Below, piece by piece: positions 1 to 6,524 of a DNA stretch of 10,637 nucleotides. Each line of letters opens with the position of its first letter. Position 1 is the stretch's first letter. Location: positions 1-10,637 of the forward strand of contig JARFUL010000049.1 in assembly GCA_029289015.1 (NCBI GenBank), written 5' to 3'. The notes under the pieces were generated by a model. It was given only the letters and a program-made list of their open reading frames with translations, was not told the DNA's origin and searched no databases. The position numbers were made by a program, and so were the translations under genes. This DNA is from Syntrophobacteria bacterium. Lineage in GTDB: Bacteria > Desulfobacterota > Syntrophobacteria > JARFUL01.

Positions 1-1
1 G

Positions 2-1237
2 GCCGCGCTGGGGGTGAGCGACTACTCGGAGGTCGCGGAGGAGATACTGGCCTTTGTGGAGGCCGGGCACCCCAGAGGCATCGTCCAGAAGCTGAAGCTC
101 CTCGGCCAGGTCCAGCGTTTCACCAAAATATTCCCCAAGAGTGTGTCCAAGGCCCCCTGCCAGGAGGTCATCGAGCACGAGCCGGACCTTGGCGCGATCC
201 CCATCCTTCACTGCTGGCCCGGGGATGGCGGCAGGTTCATCACCCTGCCCCTGGTGATAACCGAGAACCCCGAGACCAAAAAGAGAAACGTGGGCATGTA
301 CCGCATGCAGGTCTATGACGGAAAGACCACGGGGATGCACTGGCACCCCCAAAAGGGCGGCGCGGCCCACTATCGAATAGCGGAGCAAAGAGGAGAGCCC
401 CTGGAGGTGGCCGTTGCCATCGGCCCGGACCCCGCGACCACCTACGCCGCGACCGCGCCCCTGCCCGAGGACTTCGACGAGATGATCTTCGCGGGCTACC
501 TGAGGGGAAGGCCGGTGGAGATGGTGAGGTGCAAGACCGTGGACCTCGAGGTCCCCGCGCATTCCCAGATCGTTCTTGAGGGGCACGTAAACCCCGGGGA
601 GCGCAGGCTCGAGGGCCCCTTCGGGGACCACACGGGCTACTACTCCCTGGAGGACCGCTACCCCGTGTTCCACGTGACCTGCATCACCCGAAAGAAGAGC
701 CCCATCTACCCGGCCACCATAGTGGGCAGGCCCCCCATGGAGGACTGCTACATGGCCAAGGCCACGGAGAGGCTCTTTCTGCCGCTCATAAAGAAGCAGC
801 TCCCCGAGCTGGTGGACATGAACCTGCCCATGGAGGGGGTCTTCCACAACCTCGCGTTCGTGTCCATAGACAAGCGCTACCCCGGCCACGCGCAAAAGGT
901 GATGCACTCGCTGTGGGGCACGGGCCAGATGATGTTCTTCAAGGTCATCGTGGTCTTTGACGCGGAGGTGAACGTGCAGGACACCTCCGAGGTGCTCTGG
1001 AGGCTCGGCAACAACATCGACCCCAAGAGGGACATGGTCTTCGCGCAGGGGCCGGTGGACGTTCTGGACCACGCGTCCCCCCTGCCTGGCCTGGGAAGCA
1101 AGGTGGGCATAGACGCGACCCGCAAGTGGCCCGAGGAGGGGTTCCTCAGGGGCTGGCCCCCGGTCATAGAGATGGACCAGGATGTCAAAGAGAGGATAGA
1201 CGAGATATGGGAGAGGCTGAACATCCCCGTAAAATAG
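2..1237 (+). CDS. UbiD-family prenyl-FMN decarboxylase, menaquinone type (5' partial)
   Basis: This is a UbiD-fold, prenyl-FMN-dependent non-oxidative decarboxylase. Its likely role is removing the ring carboxylate in late futalosine-pathway menaquinone synthesis, the job assigned to MqnL. The frame is open to the window edge, and the residues before the first possible GTG (14) read A-A-L-G-V, which looks like internal UbiD sequence. The protein therefore starts upstream; about 411 residues are visible, against roughly 450-500 for full-length members. NVGMYR at 287-304 holds the Asn and Arg (five apart) expected at the cofactor/active site. EGPFGD at 611-628 supplies the two acidic residues of the Glu-Arg-Glu/Asp triad, the second being Asp. 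The stop is TAG. ubiX follows at once and mqnP after it, so enzyme, cofactor maker and prenyltransferase are co-transcribed. The family is certain; the exact substrate is inferred from neighbours. Confidence 0.93.
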   Translation, partial: AALGVSDYSEVAEEILAFVEAGHPRGIVQKLKLLGQVQRFTKIFPKSVSKAPCQEVIEHEPDLGAIPILHCWPGDGGRFITLPLVITENPETKKRNVGMYRMQVYDGKTTGMHWHPQKGGAAHYRIAEQRGEPLEVAVAIGPDPATTYAATAPLPEDFDEMIFAGYLRGRPVEMVRCKTVDLEVPAHSQIVLEGHVNPGERRLEGPFGDHTGYYSLEDRYPVFHVTCITRKKSPIYPATIVGRPPMEDCYMAKATERLFLPLIKKQLPELVDMNLPMEGVFHNLAFVSIDKRYPGHAQKVMHSLWGTGQMMFFKVIVVFDAEVNVQDTSEVLWRLGNNIDPKRDMVFAQGPVDVLDHASPLPGLGSKVGIDATRKWPEEGFLRGWPPVIEMDQDVKERIDEIWERLNIPVK

Positions 1238-1254
1238 CCCGGAAGGCCCGCTAC

Positions 1255-1818
1255 GTGATCGCGGTTACCGGCGCGTCCGGCTCGGTGTATGCGGCCAGGC
1301 TCATCTCCTACCTCGGTACCCTCGACGTGGAGACCCACGTGGTGGTCTCGTCCACGGGCCAAACCGTGATGAGGCTGGAGCTGGGGCACGGGCCAGAGGA
1401 GTTCGAGGGGCCGGACATTTTTGTCCACGATCCCGGAGATTTTACCGCGCCGGTCGCGTCGGGCTCCTTCGAGGTGGACGCGACCGTGGTGGTGCCGTGC
1501 ACCATGGGCACCCTGGGCGCGCTGGCCGCGGGCATCTCTGGCAATCTCATCCACAGGGTGGCGGACGTCGCGCTGAAGGAGGGCACGAGCCTGATAATCG
1601 TCCCCAGGGAGACCCCCGCGAACAGGATCCATCTGAGGAACATGCTCACCCTCGCGGAGGCCGGCGCGGTGATCATGCCCGCGACCCCGGGGTTTTACCA
1701 CAGGCCCAAAACCATAGCCGACCTGGTGGACGCGTTCGTGGGCAGGCTCCTCGACAGGATGGGGGTTGCCAACACCCTGGCCAAGCGCTGGGAGGGCCCA
1801 GAGGACCTGGAGCCGTGA
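1255..1818 (+). CDS. ubiX: UbiX-type flavin prenyltransferase
   Basis: This enzyme attaches a dimethylallyl unit to FMNH2, making the prenylated FMN that the upstream UbiD-type decarboxylase needs. Starting at GTG 1255 it has 187 residues, close to the usual length of about 190. Visible motifs are the N-terminal TGASGS loop (residues 5-10), PCTMGTLGALAAG (81-93, phosphate/flavin binding), RETP (118-121) and the C-terminal PATPGFYHRP (142-151). The GTG start is preferred because GGAAGG at 1241-1246 lies eight bases upstream. The alternative ATG at 1207 would add 16 residues, overlap ubiD and has a weaker site (GAGG at 11 bases). The stop TGA overlaps the GTG start of mqnP (GTGA). The menaquinone role, equivalent to MqnM, is inferred from context. 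Confidence 0.92.
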   Translation: MIAVTGASGSVYAARLISYLGTLDVETHVVVSSTGQTVMRLELGHGPEEFEGPDIFVHDPGDFTAPVASGSFEVDATVVVPCTMGTLGALAAGISGNLIHRVADVALKEGTSLIIVPRETPANRIHLRNMLTLAEAGAVIMPATPGFYHRPKTIADLVDAFVGRLLDRMGVANTLAKRWEGPEDLEP

Positions 1819-2696
1819 TCCGCGACGCGCCAACCCCCGGGCTCCCCGTGCTCCTGGACAGGCTCGCGTCCATATTCAAGGACATCAAGGTGGAGCATAC
1901 CGTGTTCGCGCTCCCCTTTGCGTTCATGGGCGCGGTGATGGCGAGCGAGGGCTTTCCATCGGCCTCCAAGACGGTGCTGATCCTCATGGCCATGGTGGCC
2001 GCGAGGAGCGCGGCCATGGCCTTCAACCGGCTGGTGGACGCGAAGACCGACGCGCAGAACCCCAGAACCAGCTCCCGGGCCCTGCCCTCGGGCGCGGTGA
2101 AGAAGAGGGACGTCGCGCTCTTTGTTTTGGGTGCCGTCGCGCTCTTCCTCTTTGGAGCGTGGATGCTCAACCCCCTGAGCTTCAGGCTCGCGCCTTTGGC
2201 CCTTGTCGTAATTCTCGGCTACTCCTTCACCTAGCGGTTCACCAACCTCTCCCACCTGGTGCTGGGGCTCGCGCTGGGGCTGACCCCGGTCGCGGGGTGG
2301 ATTGCGGTGCGGGGGGCCTTCGGTGCGGCCCCGGTGGTCCTTGGCGCGGGGGTAATATTTTGGGTCGCGGGGTTCGACATCATCTACGCGTGCCTGGACT
2401 ATGACTTTGACAGGCACGCGGGGATTCACTCCATACCGGGGTGCTTCGGGGTAGGAACCGGGCTCAGGGTGGCCAGGGCGTTCCACGGGCTGGCCGCGGC
2501 CCTCTTTATTGCCGCGGGCATAGTGGCGCGTCTGGGCCTTTCGTATTACGCGGGGGTGGGTGTCGTGGTCATCTGCCTCCTCTTCGAGCACCATATCGTC
2601 TCCCCCGGGGATCTCTCCAGGGTGAACACCGCGTTCTTCACGGTGAACGGTCTGGTCAGCGTTGTGCTCTTCTTCGCCACGCTGCTGTCGTATTAG
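1815..2696 (+). pseudogene. mqnP: MqnP/UbiA-type prenyltransferase interrupted by an in-frame TAG
   Basis: This is an integral-membrane aromatic prenyltransferase of the UbiA superfamily, expected to add the polyprenyl tail to the naphthoate ring in the futalosine pathway. Read through, it is 293 residues, normal for MqnP. The N-terminal part has the first Asp-rich motif, NRLVDAKTDAQNPRT. The C-terminal part has the second, DIIYACLDYDFDRHAG, followed by HSIPG. The two parts are in the same frame and separated only by a TAG at 2232-2234 (codon 140), between GYSFT and RFTNL. UbiA/MqnP proteins usually have Lys there (…YTKRFT…), so one AAG-to-TAG change explains it. A product ending at codon 139 lacks the second Asp motif and should be inactive. 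The GTG start at 1815 overlaps the ubiX stop, with GAGG at 1801-1804 as a possible ribosome site. It may be a real nonsense mutation, a base-call error, or readthrough. Confidence 0.85.
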
Positions 2697-3526
2697 GCGG
2701 CAAATATTGGTTCTCGGGCCCTGGGACCGAGCCCCTTCTCATGGGCCCTGGCCAACAGATACTCCACCGCGTGCGCGCCCTCCTCTCCCAGGTCGAGGGA
2801 AAACTCGTTCACGTAGAGCCGGATGTGCTCCATCATCACAAAATCGTCCATCTCCTGGGCGTGCTCGCGAACGTAGTCCATGGCCGCGCCGGGGTTTTTG
2901 CGCGCGAAGGATACGGACTCCCGTATCAACCGCTCCACCTCAGCCGCAGTCTCCCGGCCCAGGGACCGCCTGATTACTATGCCCCCCAGCGGCAGGGGCA
3001 GCCCCGAGGACTCCTCCCACCAGGCCCCGAGATCAAGAACTTCGACGAGGCCGTACTCCGGATAGGTGAACCTGCCCTCGTGGATGATGACCCCCGCGTC
3101 AAAGAGGCCGTCTTTAACCGCGGGCATTATGGTCTCAAAGGGCATGGGCTCTATGTCAACCGTTTGGCCGGCAAAGAGCTGCAAAAGAAGGTTCGCGGTG
3201 GTGCCCGCCCCCGGCACGGCTATCCTGGTGCCAAGGAGCCTGGCTTTCGAGACCGGCCCCCGGGCCACGATGAGGGGGCCGCATCCCCTCCCCAGGGCCC
3301 CGCCCGCGCGCAAAAGGCCGTATTCTTTGGACACTCTTCCCAGCGCGAAGAAGGAGATTTTGCTCACGTGGAGCTCGCGGGAGATACACGCCCTGTTCAG
3401 GGTCTCCACGTCCGCGAGGAAGGGTTTGAAGGATAGGTCACCGGACGCGACAAGGCCGCTTGCCAGCCCGTAGAATATGAAGGTGTCGTTGGGGCAGGGC
3501 GAATAGCCCAGGCTCAGCTCCCCCAT
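2693..3526 (-). CDS. mqnD: 1,4-dihydroxy-6-naphthoate synthase MqnD
   Basis: MqnD converts cyclic dehypoxanthinyl futalosine to 1,4-dihydroxy-6-naphthoate, the ring precursor of menaquinone. The 277-residue product matches the family length. Family hallmarks are the N-terminal LSLGYSPCPNDTFIFYGL, DVETLNRA (39-46), GPLIVAR (83-89), PGAGTTANLLL (105-115), IIHEGRFTY with the probable catalytic His149, and LPLPLGGI. The SPCPNDTF start and the GPLIVAR segment separate it from the paralogue MqnA. ATG 3526 is chosen because the protein then begins M-G-E-L-S-L-G-Y; a GTG at 3538 is an alternative. No strong ribosome site is visible, but the start lies inside the end of mqnB (13-base overlap with its TGA at 3514-3516), so translation is probably coupled. 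Its TAA stop overlaps the mqnP stop from the opposite strand. Confidence 0.93.
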   Translation of the reverse strand: MGELSLGYSPCPNDTFIFYGLASGLVASGDLSFKPFLADVETLNRACISRELHVSKISFFALGRVSKEYGLLRAGGALGRGCGPLIVARGPVSKARLLGTRIAVPGAGTTANLLLQLFAGQTVDIEPMPFETIMPAVKDGLFDAGVIIHEGRFTYPEYGLVEVLDLGAWWEESSGLPLPLGGIVIRRSLGRETAAEVERLIRESVSFARKNPGAAMDYVREHAQEMDDFVMMEHIRLYVNEFSLDLGEEGAHAVEYLLARAHEKGLGPRAREPIFAA

Positions 3527-4275
3527 GGTCTTAGCCACTGCGAGATCAGTCTTGCCACCGCATGCGCGGCCCTTTCGGCCGCACCCTCGAGGTCCCAGCT
3601 TGCCCTGTCTCTGTCTTCCACGAGGTTGGAAATCCCCCTGATTTCCATAAAGGGAACCCCGAGCGCGGCGCACACGTGCGCGGCGGCCGCGCCCTCCATG
3701 TTCTCGCACACGCCGCCAAACCGCGCAAAGAGCTCCCGGCCCCTGGCTCTGGTGCCGGAGACCTGGGACACGGTGACAAAGACGCCCGCGGCCACCTGTG
3801 CGCCGGAGGATTCGACGGACCCCGCGGCCGCGTGCCGGGCCCTTTCTACCAGCTCGTCGGGGATGGAAAACTCGTTGAAGTACTCCCTGCCGTCCCTCAG
3901 GAGCACGGGGACCCCGATGACGTTTGCAGGGGACCAGCCCTCAGCAGTGAGCACGCCCAGCTCCCCGTAGGTCTCGCTGGTGGCCACCGCGACATCGCGC
4001 ACCGAGATCCCGGAGTCCGGGTAGCCGCCCCCCACGCCGCTGAAAATCACCGCTTCGGGGTTCAGCACGGCCAGGTTTGCACTGAGCGCGAGCGCGGCGT
4101 TGACCATGCCAATGCCCGTGACCAGAAGGCCCGCGCTCACACCCCCCGGCTCTCCCTTCCTCAGGGCAAGGCCGCCCGCGCCGAGCCCCGCGTCGGGAAA
4201 GAGGGAGCCAAAGGGTGCGGCCTCGAGCTCGGTGGCCACGGCCACAAGGAGCCTTATATCCCCGGCTGAATCCAT
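3514..4275 (-). CDS. mqnB: Futalosine hydrolase MqnB
   Basis: This is a nucleoside phosphorylase/hydrolase-fold enzyme that releases hypoxanthine from futalosine to give dehypoxanthine futalosine. The 253-residue sequence shows an N-terminal strand (LLVAVATELEAAP), a glycine-rich ligand segment (TGIGMVNAA, 53-61; FSGVGGGYP, 78-86), the nucleoside-binding ENMEGAAAAH (191-200), and FMEIRGISN followed by EDRDRASWDL (220-229). That last stretch is typical of MqnB rather than of MTA/SAH nucleosidase. It starts at ATG 4275, only seven bases after the lipoprotein stop, and overlaps mqnD, so the three minus-strand genes look like one operon. Use of futalosine hydrolase implies the MqnA-made futalosine branch rather than direct aminofutalosine cleavage by an MTAN enzyme. 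mqnA, mqnC and mqnE must lie elsewhere in the genome. Confidence 0.93.
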   Translation of the reverse strand: MDSAGDIRLLVAVATELEAAPFGSLFPDAGLGAGGLALRKGEPGGVSAGLLVTGIGMVNAALALSANLAVLNPEAVIFSGVGGGYPDSGISVRDVAVATSETYGELGVLTAEGWSPANVIGVPVLLRDGREYFNEFSIPDELVERARHAAAGSVESSGAQVAAGVFVTVSQVSGTRARGRELFARFGGVCENMEGAAAAHVCAALGVPFMEIRGISNLVEDRDRASWDLEGAAERAAHAVARLISQWLRPWGS

Positions 4276-4282
4276 GAGTCTG

Positions 4283-4882
4283 TTATCCGCCCGGCTTGAC
4301 CTCGGGCTCGGGCTTGCCGTGCGCGCTCTCGAGCACGGTGGTGATCCTGAAGGCCTCCTTGTTGCTCTTGAAGTCCACGAGGAGCCCCTGTATTTTCTTG
4401 GTCTTCTCGGTGATGAGGACCCTGCCGTCCCCCTCGATGAACTTGGCCGCGTGGGGGTTCTTCTTGAGATAGTTGACCAGCCAGAAGAAATCGAGGAACG
4501 CGAGCTCCAGGGAATCTTCGCGGATATCGAGCTTCACGAAGAGGTGGGTGGGCACGAGGAACAGATTGGACATCTTTTCCTCTCTTTTGACTACAGGCAG
4601 GAGGTCCACGAAGAGCTGATTGTCCAGGGTGAACAGCACCGCGTGGAACGCGCTGATCTTGTTTCTCTCCATGAACAGGAACTCGTAGCTTTTATTCTTC
4701 GCGTTCGCTATCTCGAGCCTCAGCTCCTCCTTCCTGTTTATCCACAACCCCACGATCTCATTTCGAATGGTCACGGTACCGGGCGTATACCCGGGGTGAA
4801 ACCAGGTCGCAACCTCTACGCTTACCTTGCATCCGAAAACAAAAAGTACCAGGACGATCGCGGTAATTATCCTCTTTCTCAT
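4283..4882 (-). CDS. Small lipoprotein of unknown function, upstream of mqnB
   Basis: A 199-residue predicted lipoprotein whose function I do not recognise. Residues 1-18 form a lipoprotein signal peptide: MRKR, a hydrophobic stretch (IITAIVLVLFVF), then G-C with Cys18 as the lipidation site. The V-F-G-C lipobox is acceptable but not canonical. The mature part looks mixed alpha/beta, with segments LWINRKEELRLEI, LFTLDNQLFVDLLPV, LFLVPTHLFVKLDI and FFWLVNYLKKNP. These resemble an uncharacterised family of secreted proteins with an F-x-L-D-x-Q-L-F-x-D-L core; no catalytic motif is visible. The C-terminus is Pro/Gly/Glu-rich. ATG 4882 is chosen because it places the signal peptide at the N-terminus, and CGGAG lies about ten bases upstream. 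Its stop is seven bases before mqnB, so it is co-transcribed with two menaquinone enzymes although it would be outside the cytoplasm. Confidence 0.8.
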   Translation of the reverse strand: MRKRIITAIVLVLFVFGCKVSVEVATWFHPGYTPGTVTIRNEIVGLWINRKEELRLEIANAKNKSYEFLFMERNKISAFHAVLFTLDNQLFVDLLPVVKREEKMSNLFLVPTHLFVKLDIREDSLELAFLDFFWLVNYLKKNPHAAKFIEGDGRVLITEKTKKIQGLLVDFKSNKEAFRITTVLESAHGKPEPEVKPGG

Positions 4883-4905
4883 GTTTTGCTGGCTCCGATA
4901 GTCGG

Positions 4906-4926
4906 CCCGGTATGCTGATAACCGGG
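4906..4926. repeat. Inverted repeat CCCGGT-N9-ACCGGG upstream of the lipoprotein gene
   Basis: Six-base perfect arms at 4906-4911 and 4921-4926 flank nine bases, 24-44 bases upstream of the lipoprotein ATG. It could be a leader hairpin or an operator. I see no convincing promoter in the 173-base gap 4883-5055, so its role is open. Confidence 0.35.
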
Positions 4927-5055
4927 GAGTTAGCAAGCCAGGCCCGCACGCCCGCGCAGACCTCCAGGGAAGATTCGGTACGTAAAAGACTAACAAATCG
5001 GGTCGGGGGTTACAAGGGCGGATGGCTCAAAGTAGAGCGCACGGGCCCGGCAAGG

Positions 5056-5762
5056 CTATTTCTTTCTTCTGAAGAGATCCTTGAGCCTTGAGAAAAGGCA
5101 TTCATCATCCTCCATGCTGCGAATGGTGGCGGACCCGGTCCTTTTCACGGTGTAGGTGGATTTCACGGTGACCCCGGCCTTCTCCGGAGGTATCATGGCG
5201 AGTATCTCCTGCGCCTGGCCCGGGGGGACCCTCTTCTTTATGTACTCCTTGAAGTCTTCAATGTTGTCGAACTCCACCTCGTCCGACGCGGTGCTCACCT
5301 TGAATGAGCCGGACTCCGCGTCATCCAGAAACTCCCCGTCAAAGTCCATCTCCAGGGGTCGAGATCCACCGTGGAGCCGGACACCTCCTCCCAGCGGGTG
5401 ACCTTCTTGACGATGTGCTCGCCGGGCCGCCGGATCACCTCCTCGCTGGTCATTCCCCTCTTCTCCGGCAGGTCCACCTTTGTCTTGCAGTATAAACAGA
5501 CCGCGATCCTGTCCGTTCCCCGGGGGCCGGAGTAGCGCACCTTGAGCTCTCCGCCGCAGCTTTCGCAGATGAGGGGACCTGAGTCGAACCCGGGAAACCC
5601 GGACTGAATCCCTGGGTCCGCGTCTCGCAGAGCACCCTTTCCCTCGGGCGCATATACCTGCTCCGCCCCGCAGTAGAGGCACCTTAGGATCGCGCCAGGC
5701 ACGGGATCGGTGGCGCGCACCTCCCGGCCGCACTTGCAGGGCAGGGCCACGATGTTGGGCAT
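5056..5762 (-). pseudogene. Double zinc-ribbon protein with a one-base frameshift
   Basis: Repaired, this gene would encode about 235 residues. The N-terminal half has two zinc ribbons: C9-x-C11 with C28-x2-C31, and C66-x2-C69 with C89-x2-C92. The C-terminal half is acidic (EMDFDGEFLDDAESG), followed by EFDNIEDFKEYIKKR, a segment that may form a helical domain, and a basic tail ending LFRRKK. After codon 136 (…TVDLDP) coding moves to the other frame, resuming LEMDFDGEF. One extra C in the run at 5355-5358 would restore it. The missing base may be a real mutation or a homopolymer sequencing error. ATG 5762 is chosen because AGGGG lies six bases upstream and MPNIVALPCKCG starts directly before the first zinc ribbon. 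The stop is TAG. I do not recognise the family; a nucleic-acid or metal-binding role is only suggested by the ribbons. It has a consensus promoter (5813-5842). Confidence 0.8.
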
Positions 5763-5812
5763 TGTCTTCCCCTCGACTGTCAACCTGCCAATATTCTTAG
5801 TTGTTTCAACAT

Positions 5813-5842
5813 ATTATAAAGTGGCGGCCCTCGATGTGTCAA
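5813..5842 (-). promoter_or_regulatory. Sigma-70 promoter for the zinc-ribbon gene
   Basis: On the minus strand, TTGACA (5842-5837) and TATAAT (5818-5813) are both exact consensus, with an 18-base spacer. The predicted start is near 5806, giving a leader of about 44 bases to ATG 5762. A match this good suggests strong expression of the downstream gene. Confidence 0.8.
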
Positions 5843-5850
5843 GGCGTAAT

Positions 5851-5869
5851 ACAGGGGGATATCTCCTGT
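5851..5869. repeat. Imperfect dyad ACAGG-N9-CCTGT between divergent promoters
   Basis: Five-base perfect arms ACAGG (5851-5855) and CCTGT (5865-5869) flank a GATATC-containing centre, with one further matched pair inside. It lies between the two outward-facing -35 boxes (5837-5842 and 5887-5892), where a shared activator or repressor could bind. This is position-based inference only. Confidence 0.35.
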
Positions 5870-5886
5870 TATGGGCTTCACGCGGC

Positions 5887-5915
5887 TTGACACCGGGGGG
5901 AAGGAAGAATATCAT
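5887..5915 (+). promoter_or_regulatory. Sigma-70 promoter for the MOSC gene
   Basis: TTGACA (5887-5892) and TATCAT (5910-5915) are separated by 17 bases; the -35 is exact and the -10 matches five of six. The predicted start is near 5922, inside the palindrome at 5917-5939, and leaves a leader of about 84 bases before GTG 6006. Confidence 0.75.
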
Positions 5916-5916
5916 T

Positions 5917-5939
5917 AATCCTATTAATATAATAGGATT
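5917..5939. promoter_or_regulatory. Perfect palindromic operator over the MOSC start site
   Basis: AATCCTATTA (5917-5926) and its exact reverse complement TAATAGGATT (5930-5939) flank ATA. The site starts one base after the -10 box and covers the predicted +1, the classic place for a repressor dimer. It is AT-rich in a GC-rich region. I do not match it to a known regulator motif. Confidence 0.65.
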
Positions 5940-6005
5940 TACCGCACCGGGGCGCCCGTGCCATTCTGGTGCGCGCGAGTACGTTTCTTTCAGGGGGGTT
6001 GGCCA

Positions 6006-6476
6006 GTGGAAGCTTCGCAAACTGAGAATAACGGGACCATAGTAGCCCTATCCATAAGCCGCGCCAGGGGCACGAAGAAGTACAACGTAGACGCGGCCAC
6101 GCTTATCGGGTCCCTGGGACTCGCGGGGGACGCGCACGCGGGCCGGTGGCACCGCCAGGTCTCGCTCCTGGCCGAGGAGTCCATTGCCAAGGTCCGGGCC
6201 AGGGGGCTGGACGTGGCCCCCGGTGATTTTGCCGAAAACATCACCACCCGGGGGATCAGGCTGTGGGAGCTCGAGGAGGGCGCAAGGCTGAAATTGGGGG
6301 AGCACGCGGTCCTGGAGGTCACCCAGGTGGGGAAGAGGTGCCATACGCGGTGCGAGATATACCACCGGTTGGGCGACTGCGTCATGCCCAAAGAGGGGCT
6401 CTTCGCGAGGGTGCTGAGCGGCGGAGAGGTGCGGCCCGGAAGCCCGATCCGCGTGATCAGGCGGGCCGAGGAATGA
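6006..6476 (+). CDS. MOSC-domain protein
   Basis: This is a stand-alone MOSC-domain protein of 156 residues. MOSC domains occur in molybdenum-cofactor sulfurase C-termini and in small bacterial proteins thought to carry or transfer sulfur to metal centres. Diagnostic parts are GLAGDAHAGRWHRQVSLLAEESI (positions 38-60), PGDFAENITTRG (72-83), and the Cys-rich GKRCHTRCEIYHRLGDC (109-125) leading into VMPKEGLFARVLSGG. Cys112, Cys116 and Cys125 are the likely reactive or metal-binding residues. GTG 6006 is chosen because AGGGGGG at 5992-5998 is seven bases upstream; the longer ATG 5958 form adds a non-homologous tail. It has its own promoter with an operator on the start site. A CcmH-like gene follows after 48 bases. 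The substrate is unknown. Confidence 0.87.
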   Translation: MEASQTENNGTIVALSISRARGTKKYNVDAATLIGSLGLAGDAHAGRWHRQVSLLAEESIAKVRARGLDVAPGDFAENITTRGIRLWELEEGARLKLGEHAVLEVTQVGKRCHTRCEIYHRLGDCVMPKEGLFARVLSGGEVRPGSPIRVIRRAEE

Positions 6477-6524
6477 TCCCGGGGGATTCGGGGGAGAGCA
6501 CCGGGTAAAATGGGAGCAAGAAAT

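Noticed and set aside
1126-1254. N-terminal extension of UbiX from GTG 1126
   Set aside because: The added residues overlap the UbiD end in another frame and are unlike any UbiX N-terminus. A ribosome site fits GTG 1255.
877-1833. Long open frame on the minus strand under ubiD/ubiX
   Set aside because: It is antisense to well-supported UbiD- and UbiX-family genes, is low-complexity Arg/Gly/Pro-rich and has no recognisable domain. Such shadows are common in GC-rich DNA.
2232-2234. Genome-wide pyrrolysine or other TAG recoding
   Set aside because: Six of fourteen genes here end with TAG, which does not fit general reassignment. A special readthrough event is not excluded.
2441-3436. 331-codon plus-strand frame across mqnP and antisense to mqnD
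   Set aside because: The mqnD reading on the other strand has full family motifs, and this frame has none.
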